Assembly (NCBI GenBank): GCA_030407315.1
Contig: JALQPE010002471.1
Span: forward strand, 1 to 64,000
Direction: 5' to 3'
Source: Asparagopsis taxiformis
Lineage: Eukaryota; Rhodophyta; Florideophyceae; Bonnemaisoniales; Bonnemaisoniaceae
DNA length: 64,000 bases
Both the position numbers and the translations under genes were made by a program. Under the pieces are notes generated by a model. The model saw nothing but the letters and a program-made list of their open reading frames with translations. It was not told where the DNA came from and searched no databases. This document shows, piece after piece, positions 1-12,033 of this stretch (the first letter of the stretch is position 1; each line of letters starts with the position of its first letter).

Positions 1-1
1 G

Positions 2-3000
2 CTAGCGGAAGGTTGTGTCCGTGGGGATGGTTTGTTCGTTCGGCCGGGGGGCGAGTGCAACTCTGTCGAGGCTAACCTTTTCGGTGATACCCTCTCGGTC
101 GATGAAAATTTCGCCGTCCTGCACGGATAACCCTATAGGGGCCTTGAGCTATTGGAGTTAGCTTGTTCCGTTCACGGACTTCTGGGTTATCCAGATAAAC
201 GTAATCATCGGTAGTGATGAGTCGTTTAGACTTCCGTATTGACCGGTCTAAGTTACGCTTGTAGCGTGCTTGCGCGCTGTGAAGGCGTTTACCTGCCATA
301 TCAATGGTATCCGTAATACGGCGTAAGAAGTCTTGCTTCGTGAACGCGTCAGGCGTTGCCCTCCTTTTCACCGAATGGTGTGTCGCATATGGCGGTGGAG
401 GTCGGCTTAGGATTAGGTCGAAGGGTGTGGTACCCGTTGTGCGATGCACGTGCGTATTGTACGCATAGGTTAACGCTGATGCGTAAACATCCCAGTCATC
501 CTGGTTATCATTAACGTAATTACGTAGCATGCTCAATAGAGTACGGTTATACCGTTCGACTTGCCCATTGTGTCTGGGGATGGTAAGCCGTCGTGAAGAC
601 GTTCTTCGTTCCTCTGGAGGCAGACAGCCTGGAAGAACTTCGACGCAAATTGCGGACCGTTATCGGATAGTAATGTCCGTGGAGGACCATACTTAAACAC
701 CCAATGTGTACAAAAGGCTACTGTCACATGGTACGCCGTAATGCTTCGCAGGGGCACCACTTGGGTGAGCTTGGAGAAGCGACATGAAATCACCAGTAGA
801 TGCACATTGCCTTTCTTGGTACGAGGTAGAGGACCGAGAAGGTCAATTGCAACGTCATCCAATGGTGTGGTAGCTGGGAACAGCTGAAGGGTACTCGCAT
901 GTTTGCGCAACCGTAGTCGGTTCCTGGCACACGCTGAACAGCGTTCAACCGTTCCGGTTATGTCCGCAGCCATTGCAGGCCAGTAGTACGATAGGCGCAT
1001 CGTTTCGTACATACGATTCTGACCAGGATGTCCTGCCAAGATGCCGTGGTGGCACATCGTCAATAGACGTTGCCGTAAGGCTTTGGGTACCACAATCTGG
1101 GATGACCCGTCCAATTTGGACTTCCTACAAAGGACACCGTCTTCATCTTCGAAGAAGAGCGAGTCAGACTTCTGAGAGGCTAGAGCCTGTTGACAGAAGT
1201 CGTCCGTTCGTTGCTCTTCGAGCCACTCCTTGCGAGTTATCGGGCTGAGCTCTCCGTTTGCGGATGGGTTTGCTAAGACGGGGGTACCGTTGCGATTAGG
1301 CGCCTCCTCGGCGTGGTCTCTTGCTAGAGAAAGGTCGTAGAACCAGACATCTGTGTCGTCATGGACTTCCATTTCACCTTGCGGTGCATGCGTGGCCAAC
1401 AGAGTTGGTATTTCGTCATCGATGATGATAGGCGTTTCGCCGTTAGTTTCAACACGCGAAAGGGCGTCTGGTAGTTGGTGAACCCGACCGGGTCGGTAGA
1501 CTATTTGATAGTCAAATTCCGCAAGTCGGAGACGCCAACGGCAGAGTCTCCCTGAAGGGTCATTAATATTCATAAGCCAACGCAGCGCGTTATGGTCCGT
1601 CCGGACTACAAACTTTGTTTGCTCCAAGTATGGACGTAGGATAGTAACAGCCCATACGACTGCTAGACATTCACGCTCCGTAGGGGAGTAACCTCTTTCA
1701 GGTTTAGTCAAGGTCCGCGACCAATAGCCAACTGGCTTGAGATCATTCTCTTCCCCTTGCTGCTGAAGCAGGGCGCATCCTATTTGGTATGCGGAAGCGT
1801 CCGTATCCACGGTGTAGGGATGGCCCAACTTGGGTAGAGCCAGTATCGGCGGCTTGGTCATAACCTCCTTAAGAGCGTTGAACGCGCGTCGTTGGTCCTC
1901 GGTAGGAGGTTCTTTCCCGAATTTAGGGAGGCTGTCTTTGGTCAGCATTTCGTTCAAGGGGTGCGCAATTGCGGCATACCCTTTGATGAATCGTCGAAAG
2001 ACGCCACAGCTTCCGAGGAAGGATCGCATTTGCGTAGGCGTTTGCGGAAAGATCGCGTCAGCGATAGCCGAAGTGGCGTTCTGTGCAACAGCTAGCTTTC
2101 CTGGCATCACGACATGTCCCAGGTAATCAACCTTCTTTTCGAAGAAATGAAACTTTGTCAACTTCAGGGTGACACCTGCTTCCCGTAGGAGGGAGAGTAC
2201 TTGTCCACATGGTGGAGATGTTCGGCCTCGTCCCGAGAGAATACGATCACATCGTCTAAGTAAATCAGACAGATCTGCCAGCGAACGCTGCTAAGAATAA
2301 TGTCGATGGCACGCTGAAACGTTGCCGGAGCATTCTTCAAGCCAAGGGCAACGCTTAAAGCGATAGGTTCCCAAGTGGGAGGTGAATGCCGTTTTGTCAC
2401 GGTCTTCCTGTGCAACAGGTATCTGCCAATAGCCAGAATTACAATCCAATGTGGTGAATACTTGAGCATCTCCGAGGGGTCAATACAATCATCCATTCGT
2501 GGAAGGGGGTACACATCATTGACAGTGATGTCGTTAAGACCCCTATAGTCGACGCAAAAGCGTAATTTACCATCCTTCTTCGGGACAAGAACGACTGGGC
2601 TAGCCCATTCGGAGGTCGACGGTTCGATCACTCCTTTTTCCAGCATGCTGGTTATTTCCTTACGGGCAATCTCTCGACGAGCGGGTCCCATCCGGTAGGG
2701 TTGTTGCCGTCGAGGCTTGCTCCCTTCGATAATATCGATTCGGTGTTCCGTAGCGCGGATGTCCCCTAGGGATCCATCCCACATAGACTCGTGTCGAAAT
2801 AGCATGCTAAGGATGCGTTCCCTTAACGGGTTTGACCAAGGTGGTCTAGAGAGACTTCTCGCTTCCAACTTGATGGTTGTGTGGCCTCGGCCTCTTGCTC
2901 CTGATGGAGAGTAGTCACCATAGTGGAGGCCTCTTCGGAGGAGGGGTAGAACGGCTGAGTGCCATGGGGCGCATTGGCCGTTCGGGTGCCCGAAGGGCAT

Positions 3001-3896
3001 AGCCTATAACTGTCCCCTTTGGGAGGTACTTGTCGGATGTACCGAAGTTAGTTAAAATAGTCAGGAATTCCTGTCGCGGGATGACTTCCGCAACCCCCTT
3101 CGGGATAGAGACACGATGTCGGTGAAGGATCCGATCTCTCGGAGAGAGTATACTCAAGCCGCCACCGGCGCATACAACAGTAGTTGTTACTTGACTCCGC
3201 GGAGGAACATTCACACTTTGTGATAATCGAATGCCATGAGGCTGGCGGTCTAAGTTAATCCCATTAGAGGGTCGCGAGGCATCCACGTAGCACGAAAGGG
3301 TAGGGGATTTTTTACGTAGGCGACATCACTAGGATAGCTATCGACCCGCCGTCGTGAATATCAATTCGTTGGGCCCGGCACCTAATTGCATCTACGTGGG
3401 TATTCATTGCCCCAGTTCCCAAGATGAGGGGTACGGCCAACTTAGGCGCGACGAAGAATTCTTCCTCAAAGGACTTGTGGCCTAACTGTAATGACAGTAT
3501 TATCTTGCCTTTTTACCCAAGAGGATTGCCGTTAGCATCGGCCAGTTGTGGAACTTTCCCCGTAGGGACTTGGAATTGTTCCCAATTTTGGGGTAAGCTC
3601 CTTTCATGGATGACCGATGGTCCGGACCCGGTGTCCATTACCATACGCATAGGCGTGAGAATTGACGGATCGAGTCCGATGGAACCCATTACTACGTAAT
3701 GGGCGGCCTTAAGCAGGCATGAGGCTTTCGGCCTTGAGGTTCGAGTCCCTGTGGGGGAACCCGAAGGGGTTGGTGTCTGGGAAAGACTTTGGTCCCTAGA
3801 GGGAGTTGCAGCCTTTTTCCTGCGGAGGTGGTTGTGGTGAGATGTCCACCGAGTAGCGTAATCGCTCCACCTCCTGACGGGAGTGCGACACCTCAC
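2..3896 (-). pseudogene. pol of gypsy family A (protease, RT, RNase H, integrase), multiply frameshifted
   Basis: The protease active site is recognisable as MDTGSG near 3620. The reverse transcriptase (3000-2164) has RFCVDYRGLND and the catalytic YLDD box, but its central third is out of frame. RNase H (DTDASAYQIG, RTDHNALRW) and the integrase HHCC and catalytic core (DLLGPLP, LLSDNGPQF) lie in 2161-533. The integrase C-terminal part is at 536-72, and after one more frame change near 110 the frame runs to a stop at bases 2-4. Domain order RT-RNaseH-IN identifies Ty3/gypsy (Metaviridae). The number of frame changes shows long decay. Confidence 0.85.
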
Positions 3897-3905
3897 TCCC
3901 CGTCA

Positions 3906-5825
3906 TTAGTTTTCCGACGACGTGTCAGAGTCGTCGGAGGTCTCCAAGGCGTCGGCAACGTCTTGAGCCGTTACGGAAGATCCGTTACGTTCTAGAACGT
4001 CTCGCCTCAGAGGGCCCGATTTGGGATGAGTTTCGTCATCGGCGAACGCAACCATGCGTGTTGGAGGGTTTGACCGTTGGAGCACGGCTTTAGGGTAATC
4101 CCTTTTTTCGGTTGAACCGATTGGACTGGCGCTGTTGGCGGCGCATAACCTGCTCCGGTTCTTGCTGGTAAGCGTAGTTCGCAAAGGCGAAGTTCCCACT
4201 GAGGGTGGCAGGTAAGGGCAAGTGTACAACACATGCCCCGGTTGCGACAGCCAGAGCATCTCCAAGTAACAGCCCTTCGGGGATCATACTCTCAGCGAGT
4301 TTAAGATGTTCTCCCGTTAGGGTAGGGGCCTGCATTGGCGCGCCCATTGGGTTCCCGGTAGGGGAAGGTAAGGTCGGCGGCGGGGTCCGCGGTATCACGG
4401 CCGGTTCTCCGGGTACGGTAGCGAGCAACGCTTTGCGTTTACGATCCGCGATTTCCCGAGTAGGGTAGGCCTTAGGTTTCGCGGGTAGCGATGCTCGTAA
4501 AGAGTCCCCGAGTCCTTTAGCAAGGTTACGGACAGCAAGAAAATCTTCCCCGCCGGAGCGGCCGATTGTAACCTTGACGATATGTTTAACCTCTGGGCGT
4601 AGGCCCTTGAGGTAATAGTTTACCAAGTCTCTTTCCGAGAAGACGTTCGCACACAGGAGAGCAGCGTCCTGCAGTCTGTCTGCGTATGCAGCTTCATCTT
4701 CATCCGGCCCTTGCCGTATACGCGTTACCGCGTCATAAGCGTCCGCTAGGACATTGTCCGTCGCGTAGCGCGCCAGAAGGGCGTTAACGGCTTGAGGCCA
4801 AGTGATCTGCTGGTGCAGGTTGTTGAGAAGCTTGCGCTTTCGCGCCCCAGCGGCGATAAACCGTTGAGGTTCTCCTTCCAGGAAATACTTGAGTAACTTA
4901 GTAGCTTCTCCCTCCGAGACTCCGCATGAATCACATGCATCTTGAAATTCCGCGAGGAACCGGAGAATATCGATGGGTTTCGTACCATCGAACGGCTTGA
5001 ATGACGCGTTGAAATTACGGATCTTCTCCGTTAGCTTATACAAGCTTCTTGATTTCCCCATTGGGTGTCGGTCGTTAGGGACTTGTTCTTGAGTCGGTAG
5101 TACCGATAGGAGACCACTAGGTCGAACGCGGGTTCGCGGGCCTTCAAGGGCACTAAGCCTTCCTCAAGAGGCCCTTCTTCATCATCCCACGAGGGATTTT
5201 CCGGTATAGATCCGGTGGCACGAGTGTGCTGTCTCGCGCGAGAGATATTCCCTGTTTGGGATAGTGATTCGGCGAGGGCGTCGACACGGTCCGACAGGTG
5301 TCGGGTTGCTTCTGCTACTTGATCCAATCGGGGATCTTCTTCTTCCTCCCTACCGGATGTAGGGTCAGGGAAGTCAGCCGATCGGATGCGGCGAGCAGGG
5401 AACTCCTGTTGTCCTAATGGACTGGCATTGAAGCCGTGAATCGAGAGCTCCTCCAGACGAGTTTCCAAAAGGGATACGCGTTTAGCGAATTCGGCTTTGA
5501 CCTGATTCCAGGTTTCCGCTAGGAACTCGGCGTCCCGATCTTGGCTGGCTTCTTGGCTGGCGGCCATCAGCTTTGGCTCGACCAGTTCCATGACGGTTTC
5601 GACCGTAGCGTCTACGATTTCCGCCCTGCGGTCTTGAACAGTCTTCTCGACGACGGTGCTGAATTCAGCCTTGACCTCTTCCAACCGTTCGTTGAAGATT
5701 CGGTCGGCTCGGTCTTGCAGGGTGTTAATCACCACGCCTTCTTCGGCGATCAGATCCGAATCGGATAAGTCGCTGGCAGGCGCTATGTCCTCACTAGAGG
5801 GTCCCGCTGTAGGGTTACGAGGCAT
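3906..5825 (-). pseudogene. gag of gypsy family A, frameshifted
   Basis: The 5' part (5825-5031, 264 codons) encodes an acidic, coiled-coil-rich N-terminal region starting MPRNPTAGPSSED. A frame change near 5045 leads into the capsid-like part (5061-4090), which has the gag signature FKPFDGTKPIDILRFL followed by a helical region. Another change near 4100 leads to a 119-codon tail ending at a stop at 3906-3908 that is followed directly by a second stop (TAA TGA). I see no zinc knuckle. Gag would form the particle that packages element RNA. This copy is inactive as written. Confidence 0.75.
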
Positions 5826-6880
5826 CGTGAAGATGATTGTGAAGGAAAATTTCTCTCAAAGAGACTTACCCGAGGGTACAAGGTTCTAGGTCGAGAGACC
5901 AATGTAGCAGGTAGAAAATCCGCTAGAGCGGCAAACCACCCGACAGGTGTCCCGAGCCTCGGTAGAGGAAGTGGTAGAGCAGATGAACCTTACAGGTGCC
6001 CGGCGGGTAGTCTCGGAAGAGAGAAGGTATCGCTACCCGGAGGGGGTTGTGCGATTATAGCGCTCACGCGAGGTGCGTATTAATGGAGCAAGATGACGTA
6101 ATCCGTCGAGCTGTTGGCTAACCCTAAGGTTTTCCCGGAGAGGGGTTGAACAATAGGTATGCGAACACTGTTCCTGTGGGTCGTAATTCCACTTGCGTTT
6201 ACGTTACTCTAGAAACCGTGCCTACTGGCTATTCCAGTGGCATATTTATACTAAGTCTACTGTAAGCTAGGGTTAGTGGTTAGAATAAATATCCAGTTAT
6301 TGACCAACCAGAGCCCAGTTAACGGCACTCGCCTACCCGCGAGGTTATTGCCAGTTGGGCTTACATTGTAATGTACAGCTGGTTAGCTTAAGTTAGAAAT
6401 TTGTCCCTTGTGGGGTCTTGGCCGGGGTCGATAGGCCCGAATAGGGTGTCTACAGCCTTGCGCTTGTCCTAATTGCAGGAAACACGCCCAGTTGGCTGGT
6501 GCCTTGTGATTGGCACATCCCTTAAGTGGGCACCCAATAGGGAAGCGACACGACTCTGGTTGAGAGGACCGCCAGGCGGTATGACAATACCGCCGGCGGC
6601 TGCGGTCGAGACCGATTGAGAAGCCCACGGGCGATGGCTCGGTTGACCGGCTGGGAGTGCTGAACCGACAGCGCTCCCAGTCGGTAGCCTTGTCCCGGTG
6701 GGCGGAAGGCCACTCCCGGTCGCCTGACGGCGTTAAAAGAAGCGGGAAGGTGGTCCACTACCGCGGAGACGAAATGCTCTAGGGCAATCCACGTGCACTC
6801 CCGCCAGAGGAGGCTCGCGGCGGGCAATTGGGGAAATGTGCGAGCGATCCCCAATTGGAGATCGAAACGGAGCAGCGGGT
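5826..6880 (-). other. Internal leader of gypsy family A
   Basis: This stretch lies between the LTR and gag and has no coding sequence I can support. A segment at about 5960-6010 (cggtagag...gtggtagagc) resembles 62584-62620, which links the two copies. I could not define a primer binding site. Confidence 0.5.
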
Positions 6881-7330
6881 ATCCGGTGAGGGAACTGCCG
6901 CCGCCGTTTAGTTGTAAGTTAAACGACCACAGTCGAATGATTTGGAACCGAAACGATCTACCTTTATTGTAGCTTAGTGGTCAGTCCGTTGACTTTAAAT
7001 GGTCAACGAGTCGGTCGGGACCGGACCAGGACCAATGGTCCCGGTCCGGCGTCCAATGGACCTTGTGGGGTATTTATGCGGCCCAGGGGCCTTACAGAGT
7101 AAGCTGCTACGTTGCTACGTGTAACCTAATAGAAACGGCCAAACGTAACGTACACGTGCACAGTTGTAACGGGAGAATCTTCCCGCTCGCACACGTGTGC
7201 AACTAATCGAGCCTATATCGCTACACGTTGCACACTCGCCGAAGGGTCCTGCGCTAGCAATGTGGCCCGGTGCCAACGCAAGGCGGCACGCGCCCATTCG
7301 CCCTTGGGCGACAATTCCTCTGTCACGTCA
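6880..7330 (-). repeat. 5' LTR of gypsy family A (approximate limits)
   Basis: On the minus strand there is a TATA-like box (cataaata, + strand 7072-7079) and about 100 bases downstream a polyadenylation signal AATAAA (+ strand tttatt, 6963-6968). That is the expected U3-R-U5 order. Between them is a palindromic block rich in ggaccgg/ccggtcc (about 7015-7050). The fragment at 62950-63070 keeps the same elements at the same spacing. Terminal TG/CA ends could not be fixed. Confidence 0.55.
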
Positions 7331-7375
7331 CCGCGGCTCATGGGCTGACGCCACGACTCTTCGTGGCCAATTCTA

Positions 7376-10049
7376 TTGCCGAACACCACTCACGCTCCCG
7401 AACGTCACCCCCACGCGACCCTTCTCCAGGCGCCCTTTCGCCATTCAATACGGGACGAGTCCCACACTCCCAGCACTCTATCCCCATCAACACGACCCCA
7501 CACAACACTTCACATGCAGCGCCTGTGCTCAAGCCAAGATGAATCCCTCTTCACATAAACCATCTACACACACCCATCAAGTCGGACAACACATCTCATC
7601 CGATGTATGCGGACCTATCACACCCACATCCAAAAACAACAATCGATATTTCCTTACATTCGTCGACACAAAAACAAGATTCACAACAATACACTGCATT
7701 CCCAACCGCAGCGTCATACCACAACTCACTATACAATACATGGAATACGTACGAACCATGCACGGCCATTATCCCCGCTTCTTCAGATCGGATAACGCAA
7801 AAGAATACATCTCCCCATAATTACAACAACAGCTCCGCAATCGAGGCATCACCCATATCCTCACAGTACCTCACACACCGCAGCACAACAGCATCGCCGA
7901 AAGAGTAAATGGCACACTAACTGCCACCATGCGAGCAAACCTGATCCACAGTCAACTACCTCCTATGTACTGGGAGGACGCATTGAAAGAAGCCAACTTC
8001 AAACGAAACTTAACATTGCACACGTCCACCAACAAAATCCCTTATGAACAATGGCACGACCGCCCACCTCAAATCCGGCGCCTCATCGCATTCGAACAGC
8101 TAGGATACACACCGAATTTAGCCCCCAAAAACAAAACATCCACACGTGCCACCCCTGTCCGCTACATAAACGTCGTCGACGACTACACCATAATGGTACG
8201 CTGCACGACAGACGACCGCCCCATCCACGCTTCCACAACCGACTTTCACGCCTACAGCAACGATATGGATCCCACAAAAACAACTTCCCTTGTCTTTTCC
8301 GCTCGAACAACCAAACAAATCCCAGCCACGATCGACCACACAACACCGGCTCCAAACACCCACCGCCAAGCGCGCAAATACCCCGACGCGCTGAAGTAGG
8401 CCACAGCTCACGACTCCGAACTAACTAAACTGGATAACATGAAGGTCATCGAATGGATCCCTTCCTAACAAATCCCTGCAACCAGCCAAATACTCCCCCT
8501 CACAATGGCTTACCGGTACAAACGAGACAACACAGGCCAAATAATAGAACGAAAGGCACGATTTGCGGTAAGAGGAGACATGATGAAACCATCCACACAT
8601 TACCACGAATACCAAACGGCCACATTCAGTGCCGACAAGAGCACTATCCGCCTCCTGCTCTGTCATGCTTCTGTCTACAACATTCCAACAGAGCATTTCG
8701 ACATCAAATCTGCCAATCTCCACGAGCGCTTCACCCATTCCGAACCTGTCTTCGTTCGTCAACACCCGAAATTCGACGGAACCTTCATGCACCCCGAACT
8801 AGCGGGCATTCTCCGCGGCAATCTCTATGGTACTCTCCAAGGTGGAAAAATCTTTTGCGACGGAGCTCGTCAATTCCTTCTCACAAATGGATACAATCAG
8901 GTCAAATCCGACCCATGCCTCTTCATACGCCACCACAGTCACCTAATGACGCTCATAGCTATAACAATCGACGACTTCCTTGCGTGCGCCACAACCGCCG
9001 ACCTCCTCACAGAGCTATACAATCTCCTATCCCCGAAATACAACACCAAAAGACTTGGCCACCCAACACAGTACCTCAACTGGAAAATTGAACACACCGC
9101 ACAAGGCATCCGGATATCCCAGCCACACATAATCAAATCGGTCATTTCTAAAACAAACATGGAGACCGCAAAACCCCTGAAAAACCTATACAGTGACGGC
9201 ATTGACCTGTCACCACCCTCCGAGAACGAAATAGAGGACAAAGCGATCGCAACATCCTACAGAGAAACAGTAGGTGAGCTCCGCTATCTCACGGATTCCA
9301 CGCGTCCAGGCATTCATTTCTTCTTGAACGCCCTAGCACGCGCCAGCCATAGACCAACACAGCGTCATTGGAAATTACTCAACCGCCTCATCCGCTTTCC
9401 CAAGCACACTCCCATGCAAGGAATCCAATTCCCCAACAAACCCTCCTCCCCCATCTTCTGCGCCTACAGCGATGCTGACTTCGCAAACGACACATCGACG
9501 CGCAAATCCATCTCGGGTACAGTCCATCTATATCACGGCGCCCCAATCAACTGGGCATCTCAACGACAATAAATTGTAGCCTTGAGCACTTGCGAGGCAG
9601 ATCTAATAGCAACAGCAGACACTTCGCGATACACAAACTGGCTATCAGTAATGCTCAAGGAACTGCTAATTCTTCCCGCAGGACAACCTATAATCACATA
9701 CACGGATTCGCAATCCGCTATCCAGCTGGCTACCCAAATCGCACCAACCAAACGGCGTAAGTTCATCGACCTTCGGTTCTACTACGTCATGGACGGCATA
9801 GAACAAGGCCTTATCAAACTGGACTACCTACCAACTGACGAAATGATTGCCGACATTTTCACAAAACCCATATCTACCAAAGCCTACAATCATCTCTCCG
9901 CTAAACTCCGATTAACTCCCCTTATTACCTCACCTTCCAACCAGAGTACATCCACAGCTTCCGTACCCCTCGCCCCTTGGCGCCAGGGGGCTGTCAGGAT
10001 GCTAAATCAACTACAATGCCACCAAGGTCCGAGACCCACGTCAACCTGA
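7376..10049 (+). pseudogene. copia pol (integrase, RT, RNase H) with four in-frame stops
   Basis: The HHCC finger is split by a frame change near 7475; its cysteines are in CSACAQAK. From there to 10049 everything stays in one frame, broken only by stops at 7818 (TAA), 8397 (TAG), 8466 (TAA) and 9570 (TAA). Integrase shows SSDVCGPI and RSDNAKEY, followed after the first stop by HTPQHNSIAERVNG. RT has RYKRDNTG, EHFDIKSA, the catalytic TIDD and KRLGHPTQYLNW. RNase H has STCEADLIATAD and TDSQSAIQL and ends with ADIFTKPIS. Nucleotide substitutions rather than indels account for most of the decay. Confidence 0.88.
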
Positions 10050-10182
10050 ATCAACATCAGGATGTTAAACCAATGACAGCTGTCCTAAACAGCACAGTGG
10101 CCGACGACGTCGACCACAAGATATAAACTAGAGATCACGGAAGAACAGAATAAAGAAGTCAGGAAAGCATCATCCTCTAACA
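9992..10182 (+). repeat. 3' LTR of the copia element (191 bp)
   Basis: It begins TGTCAGGAT directly after the purine tract and ends CCTCTAACA, the usual TG...CA copia ends. It contains a TATA-like atataaa (10121-10127) and an AATAAA signal (10149-10154), so promoter, polyadenylation signal and short U5 are compressed into 191 bases. The 5' LTR is absent. Confidence 0.75.
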
Positions 10183-10184
10183 GT

Positions 10185-10470
10185 GATAAACACAGGCTCC
10201 GTGCGAACACCGCTTCCTCTGTCCAGCCATGCGCACAAAATTCCTATGCCATTTCCGTATATTCCCATATGGGAACTCCAGAATTCGTCTACTGTAACGC
10301 AATTGTTAAAACTATTCTTGCCATTTGTCTTCGCTGTAAGGAATTGGACATTCCCCCTGGCTAGCGTGTGATAAACATATGCTCCGTGTAAGCACCTCTG
10401 CCCAGCCATGCACACAAAATTCCAGTGGCATTTCCATATATTCCCATTTGGGAGCTCCAGAATTAGTCTA
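10185..10470 (+). repeat. Diverged direct repeat, two copies of about 105 bp
   Basis: Copy 1 (10185-10291) and copy 2 (10370-10470) share gataaaca, ctccgtg, cagccatg, cacaaaattcc, atttcc and atattccca, then a ctccagaatt block, with a period of about 185 bases. A 128-codon minus-strand reading frame across the pair is a by-product of the duplication and matches nothing I know. Confidence 0.7.
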
Positions 10471-10589
10471 ATTTCTGTTAAATTTCCAACGGCGCTGGTT
10501 AAAGTTGTCAGACTTGAATTTGAAGAGATCATGTGATTGGTGTTCCTATGGGCCACAGTGACTGACCGGCCACGTGCTTTACCAGTTTC

Positions 10590-11130
10590 TGTGACTGGTT
10601 CAAAGTGATAGACGAGTTGATCCCATTGGTTGAAATCCTACATGCCCTACTGGCGATAGAACAAGTGCTCCCACTCCTACTCCGTGTATACTACAGAGTG
10701 AGGATTGTCCGTGGACCATGAAACTGGGACCATGTGCTGTAGCTGCACTGCGGTCAAAAATAGGCGTGTGTCAAAGATGCAATGACTATAACAGGTGCAA
10801 TATTGCTTTTCTAAGGCACTCTACTTGCAGCGGACGAGATGACAACAATGTGATACCATAGGTCAGAGAAAAACCATACCTTGGCGGATTGACCCCGAAA
10901 GTGACAAAGGACATACTCAAAGAAATTATGTAGAAGTTAGGTGAAGCGTGAACGCTACGATCATCTATGACACTATACCGGCAGTATCATGGCTTCAAGG
11001 TTATATAAACCTGTGTGGAAATGATCTGTTTTTTTTGCATTAATCGATTCCCTCAGATGTGATTCAAGCAGCAATTCTGAACGAAAGCTGACTGTTAGGG
11101 AAGCTGAGGACTGGAGAGTACAGGTAGTAG
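10590..11130 (+). pseudogene. Decayed copy of the RRM/zinc-ribbon protein gene at 30531-31175
   Basis: Translated piecewise, the plus strand matches the intact minus-strand gene at 30531-31175. About 10770-10805 reads DAMTITGAILLF (intact DAITIMGTKLLV). About 10840-10930 reads SGRDDNNV, then a stop, then PYLGGLTPKVTKDILKEIM (intact LYVSGLAPKVTKEILRNVM). About 11078-11110 reads ERKLTVREAED (intact RRLTVREAFD). Weaker matches continue upstream to about 10590 (TCP motif near 10650). Stops and frame shifts are scattered throughout and the central RNP1 region is mostly lost. The intact paralogue is in the opposite orientation, next to protease 2, just as this copy sits upstream of protease 1. Confidence 0.8.
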
Positions 11131-11567
11131 GAAAGGTAGCCTATTTTAGAACAGGAAGGATGAAGAATGGTGCGAAAGCTGCACCGAAGTTTGTCTGCAG
11201 CTCAGCAATCGTGCAATGAAGCGTACCTATAAGGGTGCGTTAGTTCCTGATTCCAATCGATTGTCCTATCACATCTCGTATCATATACTCTCGCGGGATA
11301 AACCTGATACGTACAAATGCACACGATTCCTTAGACATTCCAATGTTCACCGTATTGTTTACCTTTTCCAAAGGATCCGGCACATTAATTTTAAAAATTG
11401 GAATCACGCGGCGTAATCGCCCCCATCAAATATGCGTCCATAATTCTTGCGACATCTTCTCATGATAAGTTCATCAGATCACCAAATGATAAGATCATTA
11501 GATCATATCAGGACGGCAGTGTCGCCAGCAAACGTCCGAAACTGCCGATAAAATTATACGATTGAAG
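11131..11567 (+). other. Intergenic remnant before the chromovirus insertion
   Basis: No gene is supported. A 66-codon frame at 11216-11416 matches nothing I recognise. Before insertion of the 6-kb element this segment was continuous with 17580, forming the spacer between the RRM copy and protease 1. Confidence 0.4.
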
Positions 11568-11572
11568 GTATG

Positions 11573-11933
11573 TGTAACGAACTGAAGCTGATGCCAGCAA
11601 TGGCCAGCATAAACTAGTGTATTCTAGACACTACAAGTTACACTAAGTTTACTCATATACTATAGGCTGCTAGAAAGTAACTTGCTGTTACGCCTAGAAG
11701 TATCTAGTTGGCTATGTCATCGAGTGATGTCATGATGGCATCATGTTAGATTTATTTTGATGACATAATTTTATTTTGATTAGTATTTTCTAGAATTAGT
11801 TCGACATCGAACTACAATTCTATGGTGGGTATAAAAAGGCATGGTCAACTCCGGTCTTGGGGGATCGGAGGCATCATCGATCATTCAACGAAAACAACTA
11901 CCACTCAGCTATCCCGTATACACATTCGTTTCA
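11573..11933 (+). repeat. 5' LTR, chromovirus
   Basis: Begins TGTAACGAACTG, ends CATTCGTTTCA. The R region should start about 25-30 bases after the TATA box at 11830. Identical to the 3' LTR except at 11697. Confidence 0.97.
11830..11837 (+). promoter_or_regulatory. TATA box in 5' LTR
   Basis: TATAAAAA within tgggtataaaaaggc, repeated at 17471-17478 in the 3' LTR. It would start the genomic RNA so that the hairpin array at 12034-12247 lies in the untranslated leader. Confidence 0.8.
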
Positions 11934-11934
11934 C

Positions 11935-11952
11935 TGGTAGCATCGCTTTCTA
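11935..11952 (+). other. Probable primer binding site
   Basis: TGGTAGCATCGC starts one base after the 5' LTR. TGG at this position is the usual complement of a tRNA CCA end. The tRNA was not identified; only the first eight bases match the complement of initiator tRNA-Met. Confidence 0.55.
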
Positions 11953-12033
11953 CGGGCGCACTGAGTGAGCAGTTCGGCAAACGCCGGCCGACTGCAAGCT
12001 CTTGGCTGAAAAGCCATCGTTGGGAGTTATTGA

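Larger units (their letters stand above)
1..7330 (-). mobile_element. Degraded Ty3/gypsy LTR retrotransposon (family A), 3' LTR cut off by window edge
   Basis: Reading the minus strand from about 7330 down to base 1 gives LTR, leader, gag, protease, reverse transcriptase, RNase H and integrase, which is the Ty3/gypsy order. The pol frame reaches a stop at bases 2-4, so the 3' LTR lies just outside the window. The coding region changes frame at least six times (for example near 5045, 4100, 3500, 2950, 2160, 530 and 110), so the copy cannot make full proteins. Exact LTR ends were not found; 7330 is the approximate point where copia-like sequence begins. A related fragment lies at 62580-63400. 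Confidence 0.85.
7376..10182 (+). mobile_element. 5'-truncated Ty1/copia retrotransposon with 3' LTR
   Basis: The segment carries integrase, then reverse transcriptase, then RNase H, the order typical of Ty1/copia (Pseudoviridae). It is followed by a polypurine tract (ccaggggg, 9983-9990) and a 191-bp LTR. Gag and protease are missing, and the element begins inside or just before the integrase zinc finger next to the gypsy family A LTR. The plus strand is strongly rich in A and C and poor in G, unlike its neighbours. Four in-frame stops and one frameshift make it inactive. Confidence 0.9.

Noticed and set aside
1..71. Start of the 3' LTR of gypsy family A at the window edge
   Set aside because: The pol reading frame continues to a stop at bases 2-4, so the LTR lies outside the window.
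7475..10049. Four in-frame stops in copia pol as evidence of stop-codon reassignment
   Set aside because: The neighbouring host genes and the young chromovirus use all stop codons normally, so mutation of a dead element is simpler.
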